Source of the DNA: Lethocerus indicus
Taxonomy: Eukaryota > Arthropoda > Insecta > Hemiptera > Belostomatidae
Direction of reading: 5' to 3'
Assembly (NCBI GenBank): GCA_019843655.1
Contig: JACDQD010000002.1
Span: forward strand, 5,466,585 to 5,530,584
Length of the DNA stretch: 64,000 bases
The notes under the pieces were generated by a model. It had not been told where the DNA came from, ran no database searches, and saw only the letters and a program-made list of their open reading frames with translations. This document shows, in pieces, positions 10,734 to 22,680 of the stretch; positions within the stretch are counted from its first letter, which is position 1; every line of letters begins with the position of its first letter. A program made the translations under genes and the position numbers.

Positions 10734-11048
10734 CTTGGTAAGAGAGTGGATATAATTCTCTGGGCTTCTTCGGGGGGCGGGGGAAAGTCCTGGTGATGTG
10801 TGTTGTGCCTCCTTCCGTTCATGCTCATGTAGCCGTCGTCCTCAGAGCTGTGGCCCATGCTGGAAACGGTGGGTCCGCCCACAGTGGCCGTTCCCGTCCC
10901 GCCCCCGACCATCGTCGTACCGCCTCCGACGCCCACCGTCGACACTCCTCCCCCGCCTCCGCCTCCTCCCACATTGGCGTTCTCCAGGTCGTCGAACTCC
11001 GAGAGGACGCGGTCCAGCAGGTCCAGCGACCGCTGTACCTCATCCCCT
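10734..11048 (-). CDS. Exon b, Gly-rich and YMSM-containing segment
   Basis: The acceptor is a T-rich tract ending CTTTTTCAG; the donor is AAG followed by GTTCGT, weaker than consensus. The first base completes the Glu codon from exon a, and the last two bases (AG) take an A from exon c to give Arg. The encoded stretch begins GDEVQRSLDLLDRVLSEFDD (residues 21-40), an amphipathic-looking leucine-repeat segment. It is followed by a Gly/Thr/Val low-complexity run (47-79), an acidic lead into GYMSM (92-96), and FPPPPEEAQRIISTLLPR (108-125). YMSM fits the YxxM pattern bound by PI3K p85 SH2 domains when phosphorylated; whether it is used here is inference. If the donor were skipped, translation would stop at 10712-10714 after six further residues (VPEEF at the end). 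Confidence 0.87.
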
Positions 11049-14000
11049 CTGAAAAAGCCAGCGAGAAATTGATTAACAAAAGTAGGCATATTAAATATCT
11101 ATTAGGCGCATACGGGAGGGCATAATTACGCCTAAAAAATTGAGACTAATATTATATGTTAACCGTAATGCAAAATATTAAGGTTTAGATTACAAACTGG
11201 AATGGATGGTTGAACTCATGTAAAAATGCCGAGCAATATTCTTCGTGGAAGAAAAAACATCATCAACTCGAAAATCTAATTCACCGTTTTCGTTGAGCAT
11301 AAATGTGTTCCGCTGTAAACAGTATCGGGAGATTCTTTCCTGTCAAAGTTATACCGCAACACTACTAACGAAAAAGTAGCTAACATAGGCTGTGGATTTC
11401 AAACAAAATTTCGTCGGATGCGGGCGATTATTTTTTCATTTTAGTGGCCGGCTTAGCGGATGCATATTGCTTTTCGGGCCGTCTTAAAAATCGCGCGTCA
11501 CTTTTGGATTTTTCTTGCTCGAAGGATCGGGGACGCGGGTTTAGCCCCCGGGGCTGGGAGCTTTCGCATTTGGCCGGGCTTAAGAGTTTCATCATCGGCG
11601 TCACGCAGCTTCCCGGCACCTCCCACTGTCCCCCCCCCCTGAAGCATTTTATTCCAGCGCTGTATATACCTGCTGTAGGTAAACACCAGAGGGGTCGCTA
11701 CGTGTCCCCGTCTTGTAGCGACAAGGATAAGGTGCTTTGCTTAGAAACGACGAAAAGTATCACTACCGACGATTCTCGAGGGTAACCAACGGCAAAATTG
11801 AGCTCACGATGGAGCAGAAGAAATTAATTCAGAAGGTTAAAAACAAGTTGCCGGGCAGGATTTACACATCCCAACCAGAAGTGAGAATCCACTGTGACAA
11901 ACTTTATACCAATACAAACGTGTGTTTTTGTTACTATCGATGGATTGTATTGAATTTTGAGCTGATTTGGGCTTTGAGCTGATCAAATTAAATAATTTGG
12001 TATTAAAAACGGACCAACTTCTCGAATAAGATACAGGGAAAATAAACTGCAACACGTTTGTAAAGAAAGTAAAAAACAACTGCGTTTCCTCTCACTGAGT
12101 GAAAAATGGTCGGTCGGGCTAACAAACACTCGGCGCTTAAAAAAGTGTTTCCTTTTCGCTGCGCCTACCTACAGGAACTTATTTAGGTTTGCAGTTCGTC
12201 GTAACCGAGCGTGTAAGTCGTGTTGTTGTTTATAGGGGTGAGGTGGGCAGAATGGAGGGGCGGGGGTTCATTAGCGCGTCGGGCCGCCGGGATTGGGCCC
12301 CCCCAACTACGTGACCGGTTTATCGAAATCCAGTCCGTTTATTGCTTCAAATAAATTTCCACGACCCATTTGAGATTTACCTCTCTCCATTCCTTACCGC
12401 CGGCCGCCTCACACCCGCCTTTATTCCGTCCCCGGTTACACGGACGAAGGACCGACTGTGGTGGGGTCGCGACCATTCAAAAAGATATTTTTTCACCCCG
12501 GCTGCAGGATAACAGATTGACACTGTTGTCAGCCCAGAGGCCTAGGGCAACAGGCTATTAATGCAGAACAGGTGCGAGTACTTTTTCTTCAGTTTTTCTT
12601 TTATTCACTCCATCACAGAAACTCCATCCTACGGCCGCCGCCCATTAATCCTATACTTTCTCGCCGTATTTAGACCTCGAGTTTATACAAATGAATTCTG
12701 GACAAATTCCTTCTTAGAGATGGTAACCCCGCGGTACTGAGGACGTGCGATATCCAGACCCCTGATGGGTGATGAGAGGGGAGGAAAAAACCAAAAGAAT
12801 AATAAGGCGAATAAAATAGGTTTCACCAATATTCACAGTTATGAAAGCCGTATTTGAAGTCGGATGACAGACCAAAAAAAGCTGTCTTTGTCGTGTGCGT
12901 CTGAGTGGCAGAACGTGCGACATGATCTTCACAAAAGCCACTAAGTAAGCCTGCTATTGACCCACTATTTTCAGTCTTCAATACGAAGCGTTTAAAATTC
13001 ATAGTTTAATATTTTTTCGATTAAGAAGAATTACCCATAACCGTAGCTTATTTAAAATTTCTATAATAATTATAAAAGTGAAACGACCGTTTTAAGCGAG
13101 CCGTTAAACCGGATTCAATTACAACTATTCGAGTGGGAGAGCCGAGCGCAATAATAACCCTCCGATGAATGGAGCCATTTATAGGAATCCGTTTAAATAT
13201 CTTTGGGGGGGAGGCGAGAAATAATCGGGGGCGGCACCTTGCCCGCGATAAAAGCGCCTTCCGTACGCCCCATTCACCGAAAAATAGCCGCCCAGTCTAC
13301 AAGAGAATGTTTCCACGAAGGGCGGGTTAATGCGGGGATTAGCTGGCAAACCTGTTTATTTCCACGACAATGGGATAACTTCTATTGTTTTAAACCAAAC
13401 GGGAAATAAAAGGGGATATCTTTTTAGGTACCCTTACCATATAGAATAAAGTTATCCCCGGCCCGCATTTAGCCAAAATGGTAAGGGCAGCTTTTTGACA
13501 CCAATTTCATCTAAAATGGTTGAAAAAAATATTTCCAATTTAAAGGAATAGTATGTTGCAATTAATCTAATAAACCAAAAGAGAAAGGAAAGATACATTA
13601 AAAGAACAAAAAAATAGAGTATAGGCTAATTGGAAAACGAACATTCTTTCTCCAGATATTAATTCATTTTTTCAGTCCAATTTGAAAACCGCAACTCTGC
13701 AGAAATTCGAAACCGCACGGGGAAGAACAAAAGCGAAAAAGGATTATTTGAGGCAGTACCCAATCAGCACGCTCAATCAGATACTGCGTTGTTTAACAGA
13801 CTATTTCCCTGTACTAACAACAGCGTTCGCATGTCGGAAGAGAGCAAACAACCTCTGTTTGCCGCCCGCCTCTAGGTTTTATCGCCCAGGCCTCAAAACT
13901 CTGCCTCGGCAGCTACTAACTCGGTCGCACTTAGGTGTTTAACAGCTTCGTTATATATTACTACAAAACAGAATTCCATTTTTCCCTAAAACAACAGAGA

Positions 14001-16071
14001 CCGAGACAAAGATGTCGGCAAAAGCGACACTGTGTGTTGTTAATCTCTACTGTCAATTAATAACTCACGTTCGCCCAATCATATTGAACATTCTGTGCTA
14101 TTTCTCATTCCTATTCCACCCTAATAAAAAGTGTTTGAGTTTAACTTGTCTGGAATTAGGCAGGTTTCTTTTATTGCTAACGGCAGCGGGCGGTCACTGT
14201 TTTATTACTTTTCTGAATGGCAGGGTCGGAAAAACTAATGCAGTTCAGTACCAAAAAAGACCTTTCGGACGGTACAGAAATCACGATAGTTTATATGGGA
14301 ATAAATAACATTTCACCCCTTGTTACCAGAAGAGGCTGACTCCGGCAAAGTATGAGCTTTAATCTCCGTTCTAGAAGGGAAGTAAACGAAAGACGGGTGA
14401 TAATCCGAATATTTTTAAAGCGAATGGCGACAAGATCGGCTAATCAGAGCCGAGGGAAACGGGAAATCGGGAATTCCAATTTTTTTTCATCCTCGGAACG
14501 GATATTGATTGAATACAGGGGGCGGAATGCTGCCAAGTGGGGAGCGGGACAAGAAACGAACAGGCGGGGGACGAATTAGGCTGAACCCTACAAGAAACTC
14601 CGAGGAGGGGTTCTCCGCTGGAAAGAAAAGCAGGGTTTTGCATACAGTAGTCCTAGGGACGAGGGTCACGTACAAGGAATGATAGTTAAAAAATATAATA
14701 TTTAAATGTGTCCGATGTATCATAAAACAATATTTGTGGGCAAACGGTGTATTTTTAAGAATTATATTTAATAACGTTATAATATCCTTTTGGAGTTTAA
14801 TACACTAATCCGTTCAGTACATTAAAGGGCAACACGTTTAACCTTATTTAGAGAAACGTCTACGGCATGTTCTGTGGACGACGTGTACGGTTCGGTAAAA
14901 TCCATCGTGACCCTGTCCGCTTCCGTGACCGGGGCTATGACAGGAACCCGATTTGACGCGAAATCCTACTAGGAGAAAAGGAGGACACCGGACGAATAAT
15001 CCATTTTAGTCCCCTTGAAAGCCTCCTTGAAGACGTCAAAAATGTAGCCGGCCCCAATCTCGGAGGGAAAGAGCGAAAGAGGCAACGGCGGTCTCCTCTT
15101 TAATGGCCGCTATACACCGGCCCCATCAATCATACACCGGTCGATGACCGAAATGAGTTTTGCCAATCTGTCCCAACTTCCACAGAGAAACAATTTACCG
15201 GATTAAAATTATGTTACTAATCTATTGACGTTTAGACAAACTTTAAACTCCGAGTGTAATCGAAATCTACCATTGTTGAACGTTGCTTTAGTATACGCTG
15301 TATATACGATTTCTGATGAAATATTACTTTTCAGTTATTTGGAACATATTATAGACTACAGCGCACAAATTAAAATACACGTTGGGCCAATTTAGTACAA
15401 TGTATTCGTCAACAATTCCGTGTTCCGCTGAAATAAAAACAGCACAATGTCCCGTTAAACGTCAACATCGTTATTTCCTCGTATTCGTTCCTTTTTGTAT
15501 ATCCGCATCGGGGCGATTAAACACTGGGTTTTTATCGATCCTCCCGAATTTCCAATCAAAACCTGGCCGTCAGTCGGCGGTCAAATCACAATGGTACTGA
15601 AATTTTAATTTCCGGACAGTGGCTCCCTCCTGCCCGGGCTCCCGGTTTGCCTTTTAAAACATTTAAAAGCCTTCCGATTGGACGCCCCCTCGGCGGCGAT
15701 AATTCCCACACGCGGCCGGCCATTAGGGCCTCCCGTCGCCGACCTTTCGCATATAAACTGACCCCGTCAACCCGTCTCACGTCTACTTAGCAACGGAGCT
15801 GCCAGTTCGCGCGAACAAAAAAGTTTCCCCATATATAGAAGAGTGAAAGACCAAAATTCTGGGAATGACCTGTGGAACGTAGCATATTTTTTTATTCAGT
15901 CATTCTAGTAAATCCATCACTGTCTTTCCACTTTTGAAAAAGCATTTTAAATTTGAAAACAGACAGCGCTCTCTCTGTCTCTGATATGCTCAATGGTTTT
16001 ATACATAAACCAGCTTTTAGACTAATGAAATAGTAAGAATGGAAACAAAAAACCTAGTTAGAGCTCTTCGA

Positions 16072-16111
16072 CACAACATATATGTCTAACAAAATTAGAC
16101 ATATTGTTGTG
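16072..16111. repeat. Imperfect hairpin (18/17-nt arms, 5-nt loop)
   Basis: Arms 16072-16089 and 16095-16111 are complementary apart from one unpaired base. The stem is too short for a typical animal miRNA precursor, so I call only an inverted repeat. Confidence 0.55.
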
Positions 16112-16743
16112 GAGTAGAATAATGGGCCCAATTCTATCCACCTATCGAATTCAATACCACGGTATTGTTAACGTCAGTTCGTTAAGTATGATGATGCTTC
16201 GTGAATACGTGATTCACGTTACCCATTCAAGTATAGGGGATCATAGCATAAAGGGTGTAATGGAGCTTCCATTATAAGAAGGAACTTTCAACTTTCGCTA
16301 GAGGATTGAATTTTATTGTTGTATTATATAGATGAGCGTGCGATCGAAATGCGAGATATGGCAAAGGGGTGGCGGCGGGTGGTAATCTTCCGCGTGAGGA
16401 GATTTCGAAATTGGATAGCGGTAAAGGGAGGATTTTTCATCGGAGGGAGGAGGGGCGGGAGCGGGAGGTTACATAGCCAAACATAAAGAATAGACCGCCG
16501 ATTACACTTGTCTTTTTTATCTTCTCCCCTTCCCCCGCGCCCCTATATTCTATACCCCCGCTTCCGTCCACCTTCAACCCCTCCGTAACAACCATTTATC
16601 CGACTCGAATGATTATGTTCACCGTTTTCATGTTTTACCTCTTTTCCGTTATCCCGGGTAAAGAATGCGACGAAGGTGCTACGCATAGAGTCGAAATTGC
16701 GCCCAACACCGATATAATATTTCATGTTCAATTCAATCGTGGG

Positions 16744-16746
<3 letters not shown>

Positions 16747-16816
<70 letters not shown>
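16747..16816. repeat. Compound microsatellite (AT)n then (GT)n
   Basis: About 38 bp of AT repeats run straight into 32 bp of GT repeats (from 16785). His/Thr and Ile/Tyr repeat frames here are artefacts. Confidence 0.95.
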
Positions 16817-16817
<1 letters not shown>

Positions 16818-19800
16818 GGACTCTATAAAAGTAATGTTTCATCAATTTATTAAATCAAATAGAGGACTTAATAGGATCCATGCTAGGATTGGTAAGCGAG
16901 GGAAAGGGTTTCCGCTACAAACCACTAACCCCAATCACGCCGGTATGTATAAAAATCATATTTCAACATTTCATTCTTTTTCAATCACCGAAATTACTCA
17001 GCGAATGCGACCGCTGGCGGTGAACAGAGCGTCTGGGGAGGAGTAAAGCATGTGATCGATAGATAGAGGCAATGGCATGTCATTCCTATAGACGGAATGA
17101 AAAGTCGGTTTGACAAGGCGCGCAATGTGATTATTCTATCGTAACGATGTGGGGCAGACGGGGCTAGACATTAGGGGTAAATAGTAGGGGTAAGAGATTA
17201 GGGCGAGTGACGCTGGGTGTTGACAAACAGCCGGTGGCCCCTCATTAACAGCCCGCCACCGCTCAAACCCTCCGCTAATAGCCACCGACCGGCCTAATGT
17301 CGTCCACTAACACCTGGCCGCGACACCACTCCAAAAACACCCGCCGGCAAAAACCGACCATTATAGAGACATATTTTTCCGCCCGAACAAAAGAAGAAAC
17401 GACTGTCACCGGCAGCTACTTAATGTCTCCGCACGACCCCAATCACTCTTACAGAACGCCGGCTGGCCAGGTGGGTTCCCCTTCATTTCTATATAATTCC
17501 AATCCGTGTTTTTAAAACGACCGTTAATTAAATTCTACAACGGAACTTGGGAAGAATACCGCCAGGAGTGGCGCGCCGCCTTTGGACACTCACCGCTCAA
17601 AGCATCGCGATAATAGAATGTAGCAGCCGAGAGTACCGAAAATCGAAATTTTATTGTCCCTTCGGCCTTTTTCAAATTTCCTGCAGAACAATTCGCAATC
17701 TTTCACGCGTGCACGCCAGATTTTAGGCCGGATCGAAGCGTAATCGAGAACATCGTTAAAGAAATTTGTCTTAAGGACGGGGTGCGGGGAGCCGTAAAAG
17801 GGGTGAGGAGGAGTCCGGGGCAGGGAACCGAATATATTGACGAAACCAATCAGTGTTTTCTAGAGGGCGGGGAATATGACCCGAGGGGGAGGCCTGGAGC
17901 GGTGTATATGGGACGGGAGGGCGATAAACCGGCGGCAATATTCGTTCGGAATTGATGGCCTCTCCCCGTCCTACACTCGAAATCAATCCGGCCCACTCCT
18001 GCCCGGACACCGTAGAAAAATTGAACCCCCGACGGTCATTTCCAGTGCCCCTCCAGACTCAGGTTACTACCAAATAAGCCAATAAATAAATCCCTCCCAG
18101 TTTATCCGCCTTCCCGACTAAATATATATAAGGAATAATTATGTAACCAGTCCGATTATCCTGCACTGGGCTCGACGGGGGTGTTAACAATCGATAAATC
18201 AGCCAACGAATAGGTATTGCCAGAATGCAAATTATAATCGTAGAGGCGAGGCATTTCTACCCACTGGCTGTGCACGCTCATTCTAAGTATTAAGGAGCCA
18301 AGGCAGATAAAGTGCATTAAACCGGACTCCTAGCTTAGCCTAATTCCTAAATCGACCTAGGCTAAATACCCCGGATAAGGATGTTTTACTTCCGCATGAA
18401 AATCTAACTCAGGAACAGCGGCCCCAATTACGCATTACAATATTCACTTTTATTTGATACTCGAAATGTGGTATGGGCGGATGGAGAAGAATTTATATGT
18501 TAATAATCGTAATCTCGGAATAAACTGAAAAATGCTACTGGGAAAGATAAATTAACAACAGTGATCGGTGTTAGTTTTCGAATTTCGGTGGCGGATCGAG
18601 TGAATTTTCGAGAATTGATAACGAAACACTAATTGGAATTAACGTTCCCCCTCGTTAGTCCACGGCCGAATTCGCTCTCGAACTGAATTCCTGCTTACGA
18701 ATTTTCGATAAATTGCCTCGCAACAAACAAATTGAAAGCGGTTTGAATGCGGCCGGGTCTGGCGCAAGGCTGGCTGCTCCTGCTACTGCCGCTGCCACTA
18801 CCGCTTTGAGGAACTTTCCTAATGAAACCCACTCCCCGCCGCCCATGCTACAACAACGAGCGAAATATGAAACTCGGAATAATGTCTTTGTTTGTCGCCA
18901 AAACCGACGAGAGCGGCAACCGAGGGATAGGGAAAATGGGGCGTGGGAGATTTCGCGGAACAGAACGTAGCGGACCCCAAGATCCAGAACTTTAAAAACA
19001 AAACATTCTGCACCAAATGACTGAGATCCGGAGTGGTCTAAACAAGATATCAAAACTGTAGAAGCAATTTTAAACCTCATTCTATAAACTGTAACACCGT
19101 CGAAACCTAGATCTGCGTTATCCGGAAAAATGTAAAAAAATAAATTTAAATAAATTTTACTTCCTTTAAAAATTCCACCTACTTAAGACGTGGACATATA
19201 GATAAAAATTCTGTAGTACCACAAGCTACTGAAGTGCTCAGTTTTTGCCTCGTACAAGAGCGCATTGCATCTCACGACGAATATTGTGAAAGCGACTAAA
19301 ACATAAAATAATATTTGTTTAACTATTCCTGGAATTCTTAGGTCCACTTCCGCATAATACCATTGTATGTTATTTTCATAAGTAAAATATCATTTTTACT
19401 TTTGTTAACGTCGTTCTAGAAACCGGGAACTAATAAAAAACGACTACAACAAATGAAAAAAAATACGTGGACTGCAATGGTGTCTAACTATTCATTCAAA
19501 ACATCGGCATCAATGGACTAATACTGTCATGAATTCCGATCGGTTAAATCCGCGACCGAACGACAAAGGAGAGCAATATATATCATTCGGGGAATGGAAC
19601 AATTCCGGACGGAATTTATTTATTTATATATTTATATATAGGGACTGGCGGGAGTCACGGGCAATATTGTATTTTAGAAGCGGGGGCAGATAAAACGATT
19701 GTGCGGATCGTGGTACGTCGGCCTCCGATATGGAATATTCATCCTGATCGATCGGTAATCCCACCTGGGGGCTGTAACAACAACAATAACACAACTGGGG

Positions 19801-22479
19801 GGCTGTTTTGCGCCGCTTTAGTATTTTGAAATTTGAAACAAAAGGCCGGCCGGACGGTCCTCAGCGAACACTCCTCGGGACAACGACGCATCAACCTCCA
19901 TTGTGTCGGCTACAACGCCCCAATGCCTCCCCCGCTTCCGACCCTATTATTCTTTTCCCGCTGGATACACGAGGCTATCTTCAAAATTACATTTTAATAG
20001 ACAAGTATTCATTAATACGAAGGCATCGTTATGGCGCCCCGGCTTTCCTTTTGTATAGACAGTACCGCAATACAATGCTGTACCTCACCTACGGACATTT
20101 TCTATAATTCTAAGGCCCCTACAGTACCTAATAATAAAACTTTAAAATAATAAGGCCAATTAGACTATTTTCACATCGTGTAATACAAAGTATGTTTCAT
20201 AGATTTAATACGAGTAAATTTGAAGTTATGAATGCGGACTGAGATTCATGTCCAAGATGTTTATGACCGGTTCGCGAGATATGAGGTGAAGAAATTTGAG
20301 TCCACCGGTCGGAGGTGCGGAATTTCTATTAGGGCTTTTAAAGCGCGAACCGAAGAGAGGGTGAGCCCCCTCCGGTGGAGGGAGGGGGGGACCCTCAGAT
20401 ATAATTTCCTGGCCAATCCCGAGGGCAGATTGAGTCATTACCCCCTCCACCGCACCGCCACCCTCTCCGGCCCCCTCACCCTCCGGATATTAGCGATGGA
20501 AGCGACAAATCCACCCCTCTACCGCCTCTAAAATTTAAACCCAGTCGATCTGTCTAACCCCAATCCATTCATACCGAGCACTCTCGTACTATGCAGAAGT
20601 AGTAGAATTGAAATTCTGAATCCGCCACACGTTACATTAAAATGTAAATTCTATGAAATATAAACGTCAGATTAATGTAAGAATTATATTGAGATACTTG
20701 GAATTAAAAGAAAATATCTTAATTACACTCCTTTAAAAAATATGGGCGTAGAATTGTTTTCGCGATTATTCAACCTTATATAGTTCAAAAGTAAAATAGT
20801 CTGTTTAAATTTGTTTCATAAACACTGGAAAGAATGCGTGCTGATGGGAATATTCTTCGATTCGCTATGAAATATATTATAGTTAGGTATGATTTTATTT
20901 TGATTGCGTTTCCATATGTGCCCAAAATAAGCCCAGTTTGAGAAATGGTGGACTGGAAGTTGAACGGAGGCCTACAGAGGGTCGGTGTCCCTGCGGGCCA
21001 CTCAGCTCTGTGAGAACTCCTCCTGTTCCTCTATTCGGCCCTATTAAGTATTCATGATGTAGAGAGGACTGCTCCCCATTGCTCATCTCGTCCTCTCCCC
21101 CTTCCCGTCTTATCGCGACCCTAACCTCTGTGTCAACTAGCCGAGCGAAACTTCCCCCCCACCCAATAAAGCTTACACCAAAGGAAAGCTTCCGTCGGGG
21201 TGCATCCCAACAACTGTCCAGCACAAACGATGTTTTTGCTCTACCCCAATTCCATGTAGCCACCCGTCTATCTGCATATGTATGATTATACCGAGCTGGC
21301 AGAGTAGACCGACAGCCTAATTATTATTACTTATTCTCCATTTTGTCGGGAAACTTAATGGACAAGTGTCCTGCACCCCTAAGGATAACGAGTTTAAAAT
21401 GTAATATTAATTGAGACCACTAATTTTGCTTGTTCATAACTTAATCATTAAACATTTTAAACGTCTTAAGAAGATAATTATTATGAATTAAATTCTAAAT
21501 TAGTTTCGGTTTATCGGCATTGCACCAACTATGAATTTTATATAAAAATATATGTAATAAAATAGACGCTATGTAAAATATGATGAAATTACTACATAAT
21601 TACATTTTATTACGTTATCTATTTTTTCTTTTCAGTTATGGAACAACTACCAGGCATTTTTCAACGGTCTGCCTTCACTACGGAAATGTTTGACTATCAG
21701 CCCTGGCATTTATTTATTTCTAGAAATACGAGAAGAGGAAGTAAAATAATAAAAGAAAGGTTAATTGAATATACGAGAAAAGGAGGCAAAGTGAAGATGC
21801 AATACGGAAGGGAAAGAGTGAAAGATAGTGAAGAAAGAGGGTTAGTTCCCATTATAAGGCGATTAATCATCTTGTCGTCTCCAGCGGCCATTAAGTTTCT
21901 ACCCCTGACTTCGTAGGATAAGAAAAGAATTAAGAGAACTCCTTTTCGAAAACAATTTCACCTGAGTACAATTTGCTTATGTGTACAAATTGGAAAATTG
22001 TATTTAGATTCTATTCCGATCATTAATATCAAGATTTACTACAATAAATTGAAAGATGATAAATATGTTGACTGAAAATGTGGTAAATATTTAAATTAAA
22101 CAGTAGGGATAGAAGTGATATCGGTGATATTGCTTCCAAATAATTTAATCCTGAAAAATACCGCCGGGCAATTAATTCCTCTTTTCTGAATTCGAAAACT
22201 GGATTTAATTGAATTAAATAAATATGGCCTTAATTAAAGCCTAATGATCCCAAATATTGGTTATTATTATTTTAGAATATTATGATGGAAACTCAAAAGC
22301 ACAAACCGTATTTCGTAACAAAGCCGTATGTGGTTTACATTATTTATATTTTCATTAATACAGATATAATCATTCAAGTACTGCCGACAAACTAACTCCG
22401 CTTTAACGCGCCATGACACCCCGCAGTGTCTAGAAATGCGAACTATGCCCAAAACCCAACTGGTATGGTGGCCCCGAAA

Positions 22480-22680
22480 AGGGCCGGTTTGCAAATAAGG
22501 CGGCGAGGCGAGGCCTATAGCCGGGAGGTGGGGCCTATAATTCAGCGGGGCCGGCGGTGCGGGGGTCAGGATTGCTCCCGGCTGAGTCAGCCCCCGAGAC
22601 CGGGATTAGGAAAAGGAGGCCGCCGCCTCCACCGGGCCCCCTCCTCAACCCGCCCCCGCCGATAATTCGTTTCGAGTTTC
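22480..22680. promoter_or_regulatory. GC-rich CpG block with AP-1/MARE-like site
   Basis: A sharply GC-rich block in AT-rich intron. It contains GGCTGAGTCAGCC at 22580-22592, a near-palindromic core matching AP-1/Maf recognition elements (TGAGTCA flanked by GC). An intronic enhancer or alternative promoter is possible; no transcript evidence is visible. Confidence 0.3.

Noticed and set aside
10825..11079. 84-codon alternative minus frame over exon b (Trp/Arg-rich)
   Set aside because: Does not join exon a or exon c in phase and is a shadow of the Gly-rich frame.
16543..16845. 100-codon minus frame with Thr-His and Ile-Tyr repeats
   Set aside because: Translation of the AT/GT microsatellite.
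20895..21263. 122-codon minus frame in the large intron, considered as an extra exon
   Set aside because: No acceptor/donor pair with fitting phase, and none is needed because exons a and b already join in phase.
21638..21916. 92-codon plus frame preceded by TTTTCTTTTCAG
   Set aside because: The acceptor-like tract is attractive, but no donor, partner exon or recognisable product was found.
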